The position numbers were made by a program, and so were the translations under genes. This document shows positions 26,940 to 38,961 of a stretch of DNA of 64,000 nucleotides, in pieces. Below the pieces are notes generated by a model. That model did not search any database and was not told the DNA's origin. It saw only the letters and a list, made by a program, of their open reading frames with translations. Location: positions 151,428 to 215,427 of the forward strand of contig JABABQ010000066.1 of assembly GCA_014238155.1 (NCBI GenBank), written 5' to 3'. This DNA comes from Rhizobiaceae bacterium (lineage in GTDB: Bacteria; Pseudomonadota; Alphaproteobacteria; Rhizobiales; Rhizobiaceae). Position 1 is the first letter of the stretch. Every line of letters starts with the position of its first letter.

Positions 26940-27653
26940 ATGAGTGATCCCGAAAATCGCCCGAGACCACACTACATCACCCGGTTGAGAAACTATTTTT
27001 TCACCGGTTTGGTCATCTGTGCGCCGCTGGCAATTACGATCTATCTCACCTGGTCTTTGATCGAGTGGGTTGACGGTTGGGTGAAGCCGTATCTGCCGGA
27101 TCTGTATAATCCGGATTCCTATTTGCCATTCACCATCCCGGGTTTTGGGGTGTTGGTTGCGGTTTTCCTGATCACCACAGTTGGGTTTCTAACCGCCAAC
27201 CTGATTGGTCGCTCGATTATCCGTTATGGAGAATATCTGCTGGGACGGATGCCGTTGGTTCGCAACATCTATTCGGCGCTAAAGCAAATATTTGAGACGG
27301 TGTTTCGTGAAGATTCAGATTCCTTTCAAAGTGTCGTTCTGGTGGAATATCCAAGACGCGAAATCTGGGCGCTGGCATTTGTAGCGACCGACACGCTTGG
27401 TGAAGTACAATCCAAACTGGATGAACCAGCTGGAAAAACCGTCAGTGTGTTTTTGCCCACAACGCCAAACCCGACTTCAGGGTTTCTGCTGTTCGTTCCG
27501 GTTGAGGACGTTGTTCCGCTGGACATGGGTGTTGAGGAAGCCGCCAAACTGGTTATCTCTGCCGGGCTGGTTGCACCGGAATTTGGTGCGGCGAAAAAGA
27601 AGGCTTTGGAAAAACGTGCCCGCTCTAATGGAAAAAAATCGACCCGCGCCTGA
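26940..27653 (+). CDS. DUF502 family membrane protein
   Basis: 237 residues with two membrane helices (about 17-38 YFFTGLVICAPLAITIYLTWSL and 60-82) and family landmarks PGFGVLVAVFLITTVGFLTANLIGR, RMPLVRNIYSALKQ, the VLVEYPRREIWALAF strand and FLPTTPNPTSGFLLFVP. DUF502 proteins are widespread inner-membrane proteins of unclear function. It starts 82 bases after glmS and is convergent with recG, six bases apart. Confidence 0.9.
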   Translation: MSDPENRPRPHYITRLRNYFFTGLVICAPLAITIYLTWSLIEWVDGWVKPYLPDLYNPDSYLPFTIPGFGVLVAVFLITTVGFLTANLIGRSIIRYGEYLLGRMPLVRNIYSALKQIFETVFREDSDSFQSVVLVEYPRREIWALAFVATDTLGEVQSKLDEPAGKTVSVFLPTTPNPTSGFLLFVPVEDVVPLDMGVEEAAKLVISAGLVAPEFGAAKKKALEKRARSNGKKSTRA

Positions 27654-27659
27654 ACCGTT

Positions 27660-29777
27660 CTATCCCGCTCTCAACAGCCTGACGGCCTCATCCTTTGAGT
27701 GGAGATAAAGCAGGTGAAGTAATGCGTCGCCGTGCGGACCAGTCAACTCCGAATCTTCATGTAAAATTAGGCGGGCATTGTCGCGCGCCATTTCCAGCAG
27801 TTCGGCGTGATGTTCCATCTGAGCGATCTGAAATCCCGGTGTTCCCGATTGCCTGGTGCCAAGAATTTCCCCTTCGCCGCGCAGCTTCAGGTCTTCTTCA
27901 GCAATGCGAAACCCATCTTCCGTTTCACGCATGATTTTTATTCTGTCCTGAGCGATTGCTCCCAGTGGCGACTTATAAAGCAGCAGGCAGGTGGAGGATT
28001 GCGCCCCACGTCCGACACGGCCGCGCAACTGATGCAGCTGAGCCAGGCCAAAACGTTCTGCATGTTCGATGACCATGATGGTCGCATCGGGAACGTCGAC
28101 GCCGACTTCGATGACCGTAGTTGCCACCAAAACGCGGGTCCGGCCTTCCTTGAAATCGAGCATTGCTGCATCTTTATCGACAGACTTCATACGACCATGA
28201 ACAAGTCCGACATTTTGCCCCATCAACTGTTCAAGCGTTTGGTAGCGGCTTTCAGCCGACGTAATCGGCAATTCCTCACTGTCCTCAACCAGCGGACAGA
28301 GCCAATAGACCTTTTCTCCTCGCGCCACGGCACCGCGCACGCGTTCGATCAATTCGTCCAGCCGGTCCATTGACAATGCATTGGTCTGAATTGGCAGGCG
28401 CTCTGCAGGTTTTTCATCCAGCTTGGAAACATCCATGTCACCAAAAAAAGTCAACACCAGAGTTCGCGGGATTGGTGTGGCTGTCATCACCAGGATATCA
28501 GCCCCGCCTCCTTTGGACGCCAGCGCCAAACGCTGATGGACACCAAAACGGTGTTGTTCGTCGACGATGCCAAGTGCGAGGTTCTTGAATACCACATTGG
28601 TCTGAAACAGGGCGTGAGTTCCGATTATCAGATCAATCTCGGCATTGGCCAGTTGCTCATAAATGGCTTCGCGAGACTTGCCTTTTTCCCTGCCGGTCAA
28701 CACCGCAATGCGGATGTTGGCGGTTTCCGCGAGAGGCTGGATGGTGGCAAAGTGCTGGCGAGCGAGAATTTCGGTGGGTGCCATCAGGGCGGTCTGGCCG
28801 CCGGCCTCAATTGCCGCAGCGCACGCCAGTAGCGCAACAATCGTTTTTCCTGATCCGACATCACCTTGCAGCAATCGCAACATGCGATCCGGCGTCGCCA
28901 TGTCGTCGAGAATTTCTGCGACTGACCTTTGCTGCGCGCCAGTCAGAGCAAAGGGCAGAGCATCGACGATCTTTGTTTGCTTGCTGCCGTCGCCTTGCCA
29001 GGACTTGCCGGCACTCTTCTTCATTTTTCGCCGCACCAATGCCAACGCCAGTTGCCCCGCCAGCAGCTCGTCAAAGGCCAATCGTTTCCAGGCCGTTGAA
29101 TGAGGTGATATATCCAGATCATCGCGGGGATGGTGGACTTGATCCAGTGCGTTTTCGACAGACGGCCAGTGATGTTTGGCGAGCAGCGACGGATCGATCC
29201 ATTCGGGTAACTGCGGCAAAGTTTGCAACGCTGTGGCGATGGAGCGATGCATAATTTTTAGCGACACGCCCGATACCAGTGGATAGACCGGCTCGACCAG
29301 AGGCAGTTCGTCAAAATTCTCTTCCGACACCACATAGTCGGGATGAATCATATTGGCGCGTCCGTTGAACCACTCCAGTTTACCGCTGACGAATCGGGTT
29401 TCGCCAACCGGATACTGAGTTTCCAGCCAGCGTGACTGGCCGCGGAAATAAACCAGTGCCATTTCACCTGACTCGTCGTGGACATATATCCGGTAGGGAA
29501 CCCGATGATTGCCCCGTGGTGCGGGTTGGTGTCGATCAACCCTTACTTTGATCGTTGATAGAGTGCCTTCGATTGCATCCATAATGGTTGGTTGGTTGCG
29601 CCGGTCGATCAACCCCGAAGGCAGGTGGAAAAGCAGGTCGCCAACAACTGCCTGTTCAATGCCGCTGCCGCTGCCGCCGCCGCGCAGCAGGCGTGTTAGG
29701 GCAATGCTGAGTTTGGGGCCTATTCCGGTGAGGCTGGTAACCGGAGCAAACAGCGGATTGAGCAGGGTGGGTCGCAT
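27660..29777 (-). CDS. recG: ATP-dependent DNA helicase RecG
   Basis: Branch-migrates stalled replication forks and recombination intermediates. About 705 residues from ATG 29777, which gives the family N-terminus MRPTLLNPLFAPVTSLTGIGP; the longer frame to 29918 is unlikely. The OB-fold wedge domain is N-terminal. Helicase motifs: GDVGSGKTIVAL, APTEILARQH, VDEQHRFGVHQR, TATPIPRT and QLRGRVGRG. It is divergent from sdhE. Confidence 0.97.
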   Translation of the reverse strand: MRPTLLNPLFAPVTSLTGIGPKLSIALTRLLRGGGSGSGIEQAVVGDLLFHLPSGLIDRRNQPTIMDAIEGTLSTIKVRVDRHQPAPRGNHRVPYRIYVHDESGEMALVYFRGQSRWLETQYPVGETRFVSGKLEWFNGRANMIHPDYVVSEENFDELPLVEPVYPLVSGVSLKIMHRSIATALQTLPQLPEWIDPSLLAKHHWPSVENALDQVHHPRDDLDISPHSTAWKRLAFDELLAGQLALALVRRKMKKSAGKSWQGDGSKQTKIVDALPFALTGAQQRSVAEILDDMATPDRMLRLLQGDVGSGKTIVALLACAAAIEAGGQTALMAPTEILARQHFATIQPLAETANIRIAVLTGREKGKSREAIYEQLANAEIDLIIGTHALFQTNVVFKNLALGIVDEQHRFGVHQRLALASKGGGADILVMTATPIPRTLVLTFFGDMDVSKLDEKPAERLPIQTNALSMDRLDELIERVRGAVARGEKVYWLCPLVEDSEELPITSAESRYQTLEQLMGQNVGLVHGRMKSVDKDAAMLDFKEGRTRVLVATTVIEVGVDVPDATIMVIEHAERFGLAQLHQLRGRVGRGAQSSTCLLLYKSPLGAIAQDRIKIMRETEDGFRIAEEDLKLRGEGEILGTRQSGTPGFQIAQMEHHAELLEMARDNARLILHEDSELTGPHGDALLHLLYLHSKDEAVRLLRAG

Positions 29778-29941
29778 AGTGCGACCATGCCTGTACAGAC
29801 TTGCGGCTTCAAGTCTTTCGGCAAATATGCTTGGAGCGGATATTGCGACAAAGTAATTGCGTTGAAATGGGGTAAAGGCACTGACATTCACCTTGTAGCG
29901 GACTATAGAAACCGACAAACAGCAATTTTGCGGAGAATGAC

Positions 29942-30226
29942 TTGAGCGAGGCGATGCGCAGCAGTGCCGGTCTGGATGACCGACGAAAGAGACTATTGTT
30001 TCGCTCCTGGCATCGCGGCATGCGGGAGATGGATTACGTGCTCGGCACCTATGCCAATCACGCGATTGCTGAGATGGGTGAGGATGAGTTGGCCGAATTT
30101 GAAATGCTGATGCAATTGCCAGATCCGGACATGTATAAATGGTTGTCGGGCTCGATTGATGTCCCGGCTAATTTTGACAATTCGATTGTCCGGAAAATTC
30201 GGCAATTTCACTTGGGACAAACATGA
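29942..30226 (+). CDS. sdhE: FAD assembly factor SdhE
   Basis: Small helical protein (94 residues) that promotes covalent flavin attachment to succinate dehydrogenase. The diagnostic RGxxE motif is seen in SWHRGMREMDYVLG, with ELAEFEMLMQLPDPDMYKWL after it. The start may be TTG 29942 or ATG 29954. Its stop overlaps the mfd start by four bases (ATGA), so the two are translationally coupled, as in related genomes. Confidence 0.92.
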   Translation: MSEAMRSSAGLDDRRKRLLFRSWHRGMREMDYVLGTYANHAIAEMGEDELAEFEMLMQLPDPDMYKWLSGSIDVPANFDNSIVRKIRQFHLGQT

Positions 30227-33200
30227 CCACACCCGCCCTGCGCAAGTTGAAATCCTGGCTGGCTGAACCGGGCTCCATTAATCTTGGTGGTGTGCCGGAC
30301 GGTTACGAGACTGTTGTACTGGTCGAAGCGCTTGCTGAACTTTGCAAGCAGCAGGACAGTCCATGCCTGGTATTCGTGGCGCGGGACGGTCAACGTGCTG
30401 CTGATGTTGAAGCAGCCTTTGAATTCTTTGCACCCTGGGCGGATGTGCTTCACGTGCCCGCCTGGGATTGTCTGCCGTATGATCGGGTATCTCCCAGCAA
30501 TGATGCATTGGCAAAACGGATTGCGGCGCTGGCCGATCTGGCGACTGGGGAGGCAAGTATCCGCCCCCGGCTGATAACTTTAACTCCCAATGCGTTGATG
30601 CAAAAATTGCCGTCGCGGGAGTATATGGCGCAGCATGTGCGGAATATTCGTCCGGGTCAGCAGATCGATACGGAAGATCTTGTAAGCTGGTTGACTGGCA
30701 ACGGCTATGAGCGCAGCCCGACGGTGCGGGATGCCGGGGAATATGCCGTGCGCGGTGGAATAATTGACCTGTTTGCTCCCGGAGCAGCAGGGCCCGTGCG
30801 CCTCGATTTCTTTGGCGATACGCTGGAATCACTGCGGTCATTCGATGTGGATAGCCAAAGGACAACCAACCAGCTGAAGCAGATGAAACTGTCGCCGATG
30901 AGCGAAGTAACGTTGGACACAGAGACAATTGCGCGGTTTCGAACCAACTATTTGACAACATTTGGGGCCGCGACCCGCGACGACGCGCTCTATGCGGCGG
31001 TCAGCGAAGGCCGCCGCTATGCGGGACTTGAGCATTGGTTGCCATTGTTCTTCGATGAGCTGGAGACGATATTCCACTATCTCGGCGAGGCGACGGTTTT
31101 TGTCGATCATCTGGTCGACGAAGCGATTGAAGAACGCGAGGCTCAGATTATCGATCACTTTGAAGCCCGTCAGCGTGGGCTTGATGGTGATGGATCCGGT
31201 GGCGGCGGTGCGGCTCCGTATAAACCTGTCGCGGTGAATACTTTGTATTTGTCTGCCAGTCAGATAGATCAAGGGCTTAAGCATGGTAGCAAAATTTCCC
31301 TGTCACCCTTTGAAGCCCCGGACTTTGTGCAGGGCGAACGGGTGCTTAATCTGGGGGCAAAACAGGGCCGGAACTTTGCCGCTGAACGCAGTGCTGGAAA
31401 TGTCAACATCTTCCAGACGCTGAGCGATCATGCTGCTGAACTGAGAAGTCAGGACAAGAAGGTCGTCATTGCATCCTGGAGCGCCGGGGCCCAGGACCGG
31501 CTGGTGCAGGTGCTGGACGAACACGGCCTGACCAATGTTCAAAAGACAGATAATTGGGCAGAGGTGGCGCAATTGTCACCCGGCACGACTGCGCTGGCAG
31601 TTCTTGGCATAGAATCGGGTTTTGAGGATGATGAATTCGCCATTATTGGCGATCAGGACTTTCTCGGCGATCGATTGGTCAAACGCCGCAAGGCCAGCAA
31701 GAAGGGCGCCGACTTTCTATCGGAAGTGTCCAGTCTTTCTGCCGGGGACATCGTTGTTCATGTCGACCACGGCATTGGCCGTTTTCAGGGCCTAGTGACA
31801 ATCGAAGCTGCAGGTGCGCCCCATGACTGTCTGGAATTGCGCTATCACAACGATGACAAGCTGTTTTTGCCGGTTGAAAATATCGAGTTGCTGTCGCGTT
31901 ATGGAAACAGCGATACCGAAGTCATGCTGGACCGACTGGGTGGCGCTAACTGGCAGGCGCGCAAGTCCAGGCTGAAGAAACGCATTCTTGAAATGGCCGG
32001 ACAGCTGATTGCCATCGCTGCGGCGCGCCAACTGAAACGGGCTGACCCGATTTCAGTGGCTGATGGTGTCTACGACGAGTTTGTCGCCAAATTTCCCTAT
32101 GAAGAAACGGATGATCAGACCAACGCCATTGAAGCGGTGATTGACGATCTGCATTCGGGACGGCCGATGGATCGCCTGATCTGTGGCGACGTTGGATTTG
32201 GCAAGACGGAAGTTGCCTTGCGAGCGGCCTATCTGACTGCCATGTCAGGCAAACAAGTGGCGGTTGTTGTGCCAACCACATTGCTGTCGCGCCAGCATTA
32301 CAAGACGTTTTCAGAACGATTCCATGGTCTGCCCGTTAATGTTGTGCAGGCTTCCCGACTTGTTGGATCCAAAGCTCTTGCAGCAGCAAAGTCCGGGATG
32401 CGAGACGGCTCCGTCGACATTGTCATTGGCACCCATGCTTTGCTTGGCAATTCGGTGGAGTTCAAACGCCTGGGTTTGCTGGTCATCGACGAAGAACAGC
32501 ATTTTGGCGTCAAACACAAAGAGCGTTTGAAGGAATTGCGGGCAGATGTACATGTGCTGACGCTGTCTGCAACACCGATCCCCCGCACCTTGCAACTGGC
32601 CTTGACCGGGGTTCGAGAATTGTCTTTGATCACCACCGCACCGGTTGATCGCATGGCGGTGCGGACATTTATAATGCCGTTTGATGGGGTCGTGGTGCGC
32701 GAAGCCCTGTTGCGTGAGCGCTATCGTGGCGGGCAGAGCTTTTACGTCTGCCCGCGGCTGTCGGACATTCGCGGACGCCAGGAATGGCTGGAGGAACACG
32801 TTCCCGAACTCAAAGTGGCGGTGGCACACGGACAAATGCCACCAACCGAGTTGGAAGACGTGATGAATGCCTTTTATGAGGGCAGCTATGATGTTTTGCT
32901 TTCAACCACGATTGTTGAATCGGGTCTGGATATTCCTACCGCCAATACGATGATTGTGCACCGGGCCAACATGTTTGGGCTGGCCCAGCTCTACCAAATG
33001 CGCGGTCGGGTTGGGCGATCAAAAACCCGTGCCTATGCTCTGATGACCTTGCCGCCGAACAAGATTTTGACACCAACAGCGGAACGGCGATTGAAAGTTC
33101 TGCAGTCGCTCGACACATTGGGAGCCGGATTTCAACTGGCCAGCCACGATCTGGATATTCGTGGCGCTGGCAATATTCTGGGCGACGAACAATCGGGACA

Positions 33201-33741
33201 CGTACGCGAGGTCGGCTTTGAACTGTATCAGCAGATGCTGGAAGAGGCGGTCGCTGAATTGAAAGACGATGGCGAAGCTGAGATTGAGGGCAAGTGGTCA
33301 CCGCAAATCACTGTTGGAGTGACGGTGATGATCCCGGAAAGCTTTGTCCCCGACCTGACACTTCGCATGAGCCTGTATCGGCGTCTGGCGGAACTGGATA
33401 CAGCAGAAGACATTGACGCTTTTGGTGCCGAGTTGATCGACAGATTTGGAGCCCTGCCGGAAGAGGTTGAGCATCTGTTGAAAGTGGTATTTGTCAAATC
33501 GCTTTGCCGTCGTGCCAATATTGAAAAGCTTGATGCAGGCCCAAAGGGCATGGTTTTGCATTTCCGCAACAAGGAGTTTGCAAATCCAGAGGAATTGATC
33601 GGCTGGATCAGCAAGCAGGGTAGCCTGGCCAAGATCAGGCCGGACCAGTCAATTGTTGTGTCACGGGACTATCCAACTGCAGACAAAAGGTTGCGCGGTG
33701 CAGCCGTGATCACAACCCAGCTGGCGAAAATGGTGGCGTAA
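30223..33741 (+). CDS. mfd: Transcription-repair coupling factor Mfd
   Basis: Removes RNA polymerase stalled at DNA lesions and recruits the UvrA machinery. 1172 residues. UvrB-like N-terminal part with VPAWDCLPYDRVSPS; CarD-like RNA-polymerase interaction domain with GDIVVHVDHGIGRFQGL near residue 515; translocase motifs GDVGFGKTEVALRAAY, VVPTTLLSRQHY, IDEEQHFGVKHKE, SATPIPRTLQ, QMRGRVGRS; and a TRCF C-terminal domain. It overlaps sdhE upstream and the SMP-30 gene downstream (TAATG), suggesting one transcript. Confidence 0.98.
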   Translation: MTTPALRKLKSWLAEPGSINLGGVPDGYETVVLVEALAELCKQQDSPCLVFVARDGQRAADVEAAFEFFAPWADVLHVPAWDCLPYDRVSPSNDALAKRIAALADLATGEASIRPRLITLTPNALMQKLPSREYMAQHVRNIRPGQQIDTEDLVSWLTGNGYERSPTVRDAGEYAVRGGIIDLFAPGAAGPVRLDFFGDTLESLRSFDVDSQRTTNQLKQMKLSPMSEVTLDTETIARFRTNYLTTFGAATRDDALYAAVSEGRRYAGLEHWLPLFFDELETIFHYLGEATVFVDHLVDEAIEEREAQIIDHFEARQRGLDGDGSGGGGAAPYKPVAVNTLYLSASQIDQGLKHGSKISLSPFEAPDFVQGERVLNLGAKQGRNFAAERSAGNVNIFQTLSDHAAELRSQDKKVVIASWSAGAQDRLVQVLDEHGLTNVQKTDNWAEVAQLSPGTTALAVLGIESGFEDDEFAIIGDQDFLGDRLVKRRKASKKGADFLSEVSSLSAGDIVVHVDHGIGRFQGLVTIEAAGAPHDCLELRYHNDDKLFLPVENIELLSRYGNSDTEVMLDRLGGANWQARKSRLKKRILEMAGQLIAIAAARQLKRADPISVADGVYDEFVAKFPYEETDDQTNAIEAVIDDLHSGRPMDRLICGDVGFGKTEVALRAAYLTAMSGKQVAVVVPTTLLSRQHYKTFSERFHGLPVNVVQASRLVGSKALAAAKSGMRDGSVDIVIGTHALLGNSVEFKRLGLLVIDEEQHFGVKHKERLKELRADVHVLTLSATPIPRTLQLALTGVRELSLITTAPVDRMAVRTFIMPFDGVVVREALLRERYRGGQSFYVCPRLSDIRGRQEWLEEHVPELKVAVAHGQMPPTELEDVMNAFYEGSYDVLLSTTIVESGLDIPTANTMIVHRANMFGLAQLYQMRGRVGRSKTRAYALMTLPPNKILTPTAERRLKVLQSLDTLGAGFQLASHDLDIRGAGNILGDEQSGHVREVGFELYQQMLEEAVAELKDDGEAEIEGKWSPQITVGVTVMIPESFVPDLTLRMSLYRRLAELDTAEDIDAFGAELIDRFGALPEEVEHLLKVVFVKSLCRRANIEKLDAGPKGMVLHFRNKEFANPEELIGWISKQGSLAKIRPDQSIVVSRDYPTADKRLRGAAVITTQLAKMVA

Positions 33742-34652
33742 TGGACAAGTTTGAAATTCGGGATGAGCGGTTTTTTGACGTGATTGCTGCAGATGCCGAC
33801 CTGCAGGTGATCGCCGATGGCTTTGTTTTTACCGAAGGTCCGATCTGGCATCCTCATGAACACTGGTTGGTTTTTTCCGACATCGTGTCGAGCATTCAAT
33901 ACCGTTGGAGTGAAGGTGATGGATTGAACGTATTTCGTCGACCCTCCAATATGGCCAACGGCAATTTTTTCGACTGCCGGGGACGTATCATTTCCTGTGA
34001 ACATGCCACGTCACGGCTGGTTCGCCACGATCATGCGGGGCGCGTTGTGACGACGCTGGCCAGTCACTTTCAGGGCAAGGCCTTAAACAGCCCCAATGAT
34101 GTGGTGGTGGATAGTTGCAACCGGATCTGGTTCACCGACCCGAGCTTTGGCCGCATCCGTGAAGATGTGGGCATTCCGCGAGATTGTGAGCTGGATTTTC
34201 AGGGCGTCTACCGTCTCGACCCCGACGGGTCGCTGAATTGTGTGGTGAATGACTTCAAGCAGCCAAATGGCCTGTGTCTTTCCCGTGATGAGAAGGTCTT
34301 GTTCGCCAATGACAGCGCCGACCCTTGTATTCGCCGTTTCGATATCGAAGAGGATGGCAGCCTGTCAGGTGATCGGGTGTGGGCACGGATTGAAGGAGAG
34401 CAGGAAGGCCGCAAATGGGTGCCGGACGGGATGAAAGTAGCGAATACGGACCACATCTTTTGCAACGGACCCAACGGTGTCCATCTGATCGACCCGCAGG
34501 GAACCGATCTGGGGGTGATCAACTTTCCTGAGAAATCGACAAATTTCTGCTTTGGTGGCCCGCTTCGCGACAAGCTGTTTGTCACAGCGTCGTCACGGTT
34601 GTATTGCATCCAGACAAAAATTGACGGCCCGACCATGATTCCGGGCAATTAA
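33741..34652 (+). CDS. SMP-30/gluconolactonase-family protein
   Basis: 303 residues of a six-bladed propeller lactonase. Family features: FTEGPIWHPHEHWLVFSDI with the metal-binding Glu, NSPNDVVVDSCNRIWFTDPSFG with the metal-binding Asn, KQPNGLCLSRDEKVLFANDS with the third ligand region, and PDGMKV. These enzymes open sugar or related lactones. The start overlaps the mfd stop by one base. The exact substrate is not predictable. Confidence 0.88.
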   Translation: MDKFEIRDERFFDVIAADADLQVIADGFVFTEGPIWHPHEHWLVFSDIVSSIQYRWSEGDGLNVFRRPSNMANGNFFDCRGRIISCEHATSRLVRHDHAGRVVTTLASHFQGKALNSPNDVVVDSCNRIWFTDPSFGRIREDVGIPRDCELDFQGVYRLDPDGSLNCVVNDFKQPNGLCLSRDEKVLFANDSADPCIRRFDIEEDGSLSGDRVWARIEGEQEGRKWVPDGMKVANTDHIFCNGPNGVHLIDPQGTDLGVINFPEKSTNFCFGGPLRDKLFVTASSRLYCIQTKIDGPTMIPGN

Positions 34653-35990
<1,338 letters not shown>

Positions 35991-36025
35991 CAATTCGTTA
36001 ACTGCGTGTCCGCCATTGTTGGAGG

Positions 36026-36340
36026 ATGGTTCTACGGCGATCAAAACGACGGACACTTGCGCGCTTTATTGCGCCACTGGCGACGCTCGTCATCGTTGGA
36101 TATTTTGGTTTTCATGCCTTTAATGGCCAGTATGGCATTCGTGCCAATCTGGCCATGCAAACCCGAATGGCTGAACTGAAGGTAGAACTGGCCGAGCTGA
36201 CCAAGCGTCGTAACACGCTTGAAGAACGGGTGAAACTTCTACAAGCGGGCACCATGGAAAAAGACATGATAGACCAGCATGTTCGGGCTCAACTGAACAT
36301 GGTGCGCGAAGACGAAATCGTGCTGTTTATCCACAATTGA
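36026..36340 (+). CDS. FtsB/DivIC-family septum formation initiator
   Basis: 104 residues. One membrane helix (about 14-35, FIAPLATLVIVGYFGFHAF) is followed by a coiled coil (MAELKVELAELTKRRNTLEERVKLL) and a short C-terminal region MVREDEIVLFI, the classic FtsB/DivIC layout. Such proteins link the divisome in the periplasm. The position between eno and pdhA is common in alphaproteobacteria. Start at ATG 36026, with GGAGG a few bases upstream. Confidence 0.88.
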   Translation: MVLRRSKRRTLARFIAPLATLVIVGYFGFHAFNGQYGIRANLAMQTRMAELKVELAELTKRRNTLEERVKLLQAGTMEKDMIDQHVRAQLNMVREDEIVLFIHN

Positions 36341-36417
36341 TCAATTAACCTAAATCTTGTTAATTGACGTTTAGTACATAATATTCAATGCACTACGTGC
36401 AATCTAGCTATGCGTTT

Positions 36418-36449
36418 TTGACATTGCGATATTTGCCCACCGCTATATG
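36418..36449 (+). promoter_or_regulatory. Possible promoter of the PDH operon
   Basis: TTGACA at 36418-36423 is a perfect -35-like word; CTATAT or TATATG follows after 19-20 bases, a longer spacer than ideal. It lies about 75 bases before the pdhA start, after a 77-base AT-rich stretch. Weak evidence. Confidence 0.35.
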
Positions 36450-36520
36450 TTTGGGGAAACATTCAGGGTGGGCATCTCAGCCGCCCGATTATCTGGTCCT
36501 GAACCAACTCGCGTAAAGGT

Positions 36521-37582
36521 GTGCCCGTGGCTAAAGCCAAAACAGCTAAAAAATCAACAACATCGAAATCAACCACTTCGAAAGCCGGGCCGAAAACGCC
36601 GGCTCCCAAGGATTATTCAAAATCACGCGAGCTTGAAGCCTATCGCGACATGTTGATGATCCGGCGTTTTGAAGAAAAAGCCGGTCAGCTTTACGGCATG
36701 GGTTTTATCGGTGGGTTCTGCCATTTGTATATTGGTCAGGAAGCCGTTGTAACCGGGATGCAGGCAGCGCTGATTGAAGGCGATCAGGTCATCACCGCCT
36801 ATCGCGACCACGGCCACATGTTGGCCTGTAATATGGATCCCAAGGGCGTGATGGCAGAACTGACCGGGCGCGAAGGTGGCTATAGCCGCGGCAAAGGTGG
36901 TTCCATGCACATGTTCTCCAAGGAAAAGAATTTTTATGGCGGTCACGGGATTGTCGGTGCTCAGGTATCGCTTGGAACCGGACTGGCCTTCAACAACCGG
37001 TACAGGGAAAATGGCAATGTTTGCCTGACCTATTTTGGTGATGGTGCGTCAAATCAGGGCCAGGTCTATGAGAGCTTCAACATGGCCAAACTCTGGGACT
37101 TGCCGGTTGTCTATGTGATTGAAAATAACCGCTACGCCATGGGCACAGCGGTTCATCGCTCTTCTGCGTTGACTGAATTCTCGCGTCGCGGCTGTTCCTT
37201 CAATATTCCCGGCATCGAAGTCGATGGCATGGATGTGCGAGCCGTTCAGGCCGCCGGCGAACTGGCCACCGAGTGGTGCCGTTCTGGCAAGGGACCGATT
37301 ATCCTCGACATGCAAACCTATCGCTATCGTGGCCACTCGATGTCTGATCCGGCAAAATACCGCACCAAGGACGAGGTGCAGAAAATGCGCGCCGAACAGG
37401 ACCCGATTGAACGGGTAAAGCAGCGGGTGCTGGAAAAGAAATGGTCCACCGAAGATCAGTTGAAAGCAATCGACAAGGAAGTGCGCGGGATTGTTGCAGC
37501 CGCTGCTGAATTTGCCCAAACCAATCCCGAGCCCGACCCAGGTGAACTTTACACGGATGTGTTGATTGAGGTGGGAGCATAA
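36521..37582 (+). CDS. pdhA: Pyruvate dehydrogenase E1 component, alpha subunit
   Basis: Thiamine-diphosphate E1 subunit that decarboxylates pyruvate in the PDH complex. 353 residues from GTG 36521 with a Lys/Thr/Ser-rich N-terminal tail typical of this lineage. Motifs: [21 protein letters not shown], the ThDP motif [15 protein letters not shown], and the phosphorylation-loop-like [15 protein letters not shown]. pdhB starts two bases after the stop, so they are co-expressed. Confidence 0.97.
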   Translation: MPVAKAKTAKKSTTSKSTTSKAGPKTPAPKDYSKSRELEAYRDMLMIRRFEEKAGQLYGMGFIGGFCHLYIGQEAVVTGMQAALIEGDQVITAYRDHGHMLACNMDPKGVMAELTGREGGYSRGKGGSMHMFSKEKNFYGGHGIVGAQVSLGTGLAFNNRYRENGNVCLTYFGDGASNQGQVYESFNMAKLWDLPVVYVIENNRYAMGTAVHRSSALTEFSRRGCSFNIPGIEVDGMDVRAVQAAGELATEWCRSGKGPIILDMQTYRYRGHSMSDPAKYRTKDEVQKMRAEQDPIERVKQRVLEKKWSTEDQLKAIDKEVRGIVAAAAEFAQTNPEPDPGELYTDVLIEVGA

Positions 37583-37584
37583 TT

Positions 37585-38961
37585 ATGGCTACAGATATTC
37601 TCATGCCCGCCCTGTCACCAACAATGGAAGAGGGCACACTGGCCAAGTGGCTGGTCAAAGAAGGCGATGCGGTCGCCGCCGGTGATGTGATTGCCGAAAT
37701 CGAAACCGACAAGGCGACAATGGAAGTTGAAGCCGTTGATGAAGGCACCGTTGGCCGGATTGCGGTGGCGGAAGGTACTGAAAATGTGAAGGTCAACGCC
37801 GTCATTGCTGTTCTGATTGAAGATGGCGAAAGCGTTGATGCTGCGGCCAACGCACCGGCAGCCGAGCCAGAAGCCGAAACTGCAGCGTCGGTTGAACCGG
37901 TGCCCGCAGCACCGATTGCTGTGCCAACACCCGTTGCGATTACGCCTGCCAGTGATCCGGATATTCCCGAAGGCACCGAAATGGTATCGACCACCGTGCG
38001 TGATGCTTTGCGCGATGCGATGGCTGAAGAAATGCGCCAGGATGAAGATGTCTTCGTGATGGGCGAAGAAGTCGCAGAATATCAGGGCGCCTATAAGATT
38101 ACCCAGGGGTTGCTCGATGAATTTGGTGCCAAGCGGGTTATTGATACGCCGATCACCGAACATGGCTTTGCCGGTATCGGCGTCGGCGCGGCAATGGCCG
38201 GATTGAAGCCGATTGTCGAATTCATGACGTTCAACTTCGCCATGCAGGCGATTGACCAGATCGTCAATTCTGCGGCCAAAACACTCTACATGTCAGGTGG
38301 TCAGATGGGGGCTCCAATCGTGTTCCGCGGGCCCAATGGTGCGGCGGCCCGCGTTGGCGCGCAACACAGTCAGTGTTATGCGGCATGGTACAGCCATATT
38401 CCGGGTCTGAAAGTAGTTGCGCCCTACGGTGCGGCCGATGCAAAGGGCCTGCTGAAGGCGGCTATTCGTGATCCCAATCCGGTAATATTCCTGGAAAATG
38501 AAATCCTGTATGGCCAGTCGTTTGACGTTCCGGCACTGGATGATTTCGTCTTGCCGATCGGCAAGGCCCGGATTCACAAATCCGGCAACGATGTCACATT
38601 GGTCTCGTTTGGCCATGGAGTGAAATATGCCATCGACGCGGCGGCCGCGATGGCCGAACTGGGTATTGATGCGGAGATCATTGATCTGCGCACCATCCGA
38701 CCCATGGACATGGCAACGATCATTGGTTCGGTGAAGAAAACAAACCGCTGCATCACCATTGAAGAGGGATTTCCACAATCAGGTGTCGGTGCCGAAATTG
38801 GCATGCAGATCATGCAGGAAGCTTTTGATTATCTTGATGCACCGGTCCTTCGCATTACCGGCAAGGACGTGCCGATGCCCTATGCTGCCAATCTGGAAAA
38901 ACTGGCCTTGCCGTCGGTGGAAGAGATTGTCGAAGCAGCCAGAGCGGTGACCTACAAGTGA
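37585..38961 (+). CDS. pdhB: Pyruvate dehydrogenase E1 component, beta subunit, with lipoyl domain
   Basis: 458 residues. Unlike most E1-beta subunits it begins with a lipoyl domain (1-80): [22 protein letters not shown], with the lipoylated lysine in [13 protein letters not shown]. An Ala/Pro linker (about 85-130) leads to the E1-beta fold: [41 protein letters not shown] and [14 protein letters not shown]. The lipoyl-E1-beta fusion is known in alphaproteobacteria. The gene overlaps the next one by four bases. Confidence 0.97.
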   Translation: MATDILMPALSPTMEEGTLAKWLVKEGDAVAAGDVIAEIETDKATMEVEAVDEGTVGRIAVAEGTENVKVNAVIAVLIEDGESVDAAANAPAAEPEAETAASVEPVPAAPIAVPTPVAITPASDPDIPEGTEMVSTTVRDALRDAMAEEMRQDEDVFVMGEEVAEYQGAYKITQGLLDEFGAKRVIDTPITEHGFAGIGVGAAMAGLKPIVEFMTFNFAMQAIDQIVNSAAKTLYMSGGQMGAPIVFRGPNGAAARVGAQHSQCYAAWYSHIPGLKVVAPYGAADAKGLLKAAIRDPNPVIFLENEILYGQSFDVPALDDFVLPIGKARIHKSGNDVTLVSFGHGVKYAIDAAAAMAELGIDAEIIDLRTIRPMDMATIIGSVKKTNRCITIEEGFPQSGVGAEIGMQIMQEAFDYLDAPVLRITGKDVPMPYAANLEKLALPSVEEIVEAARAVTYK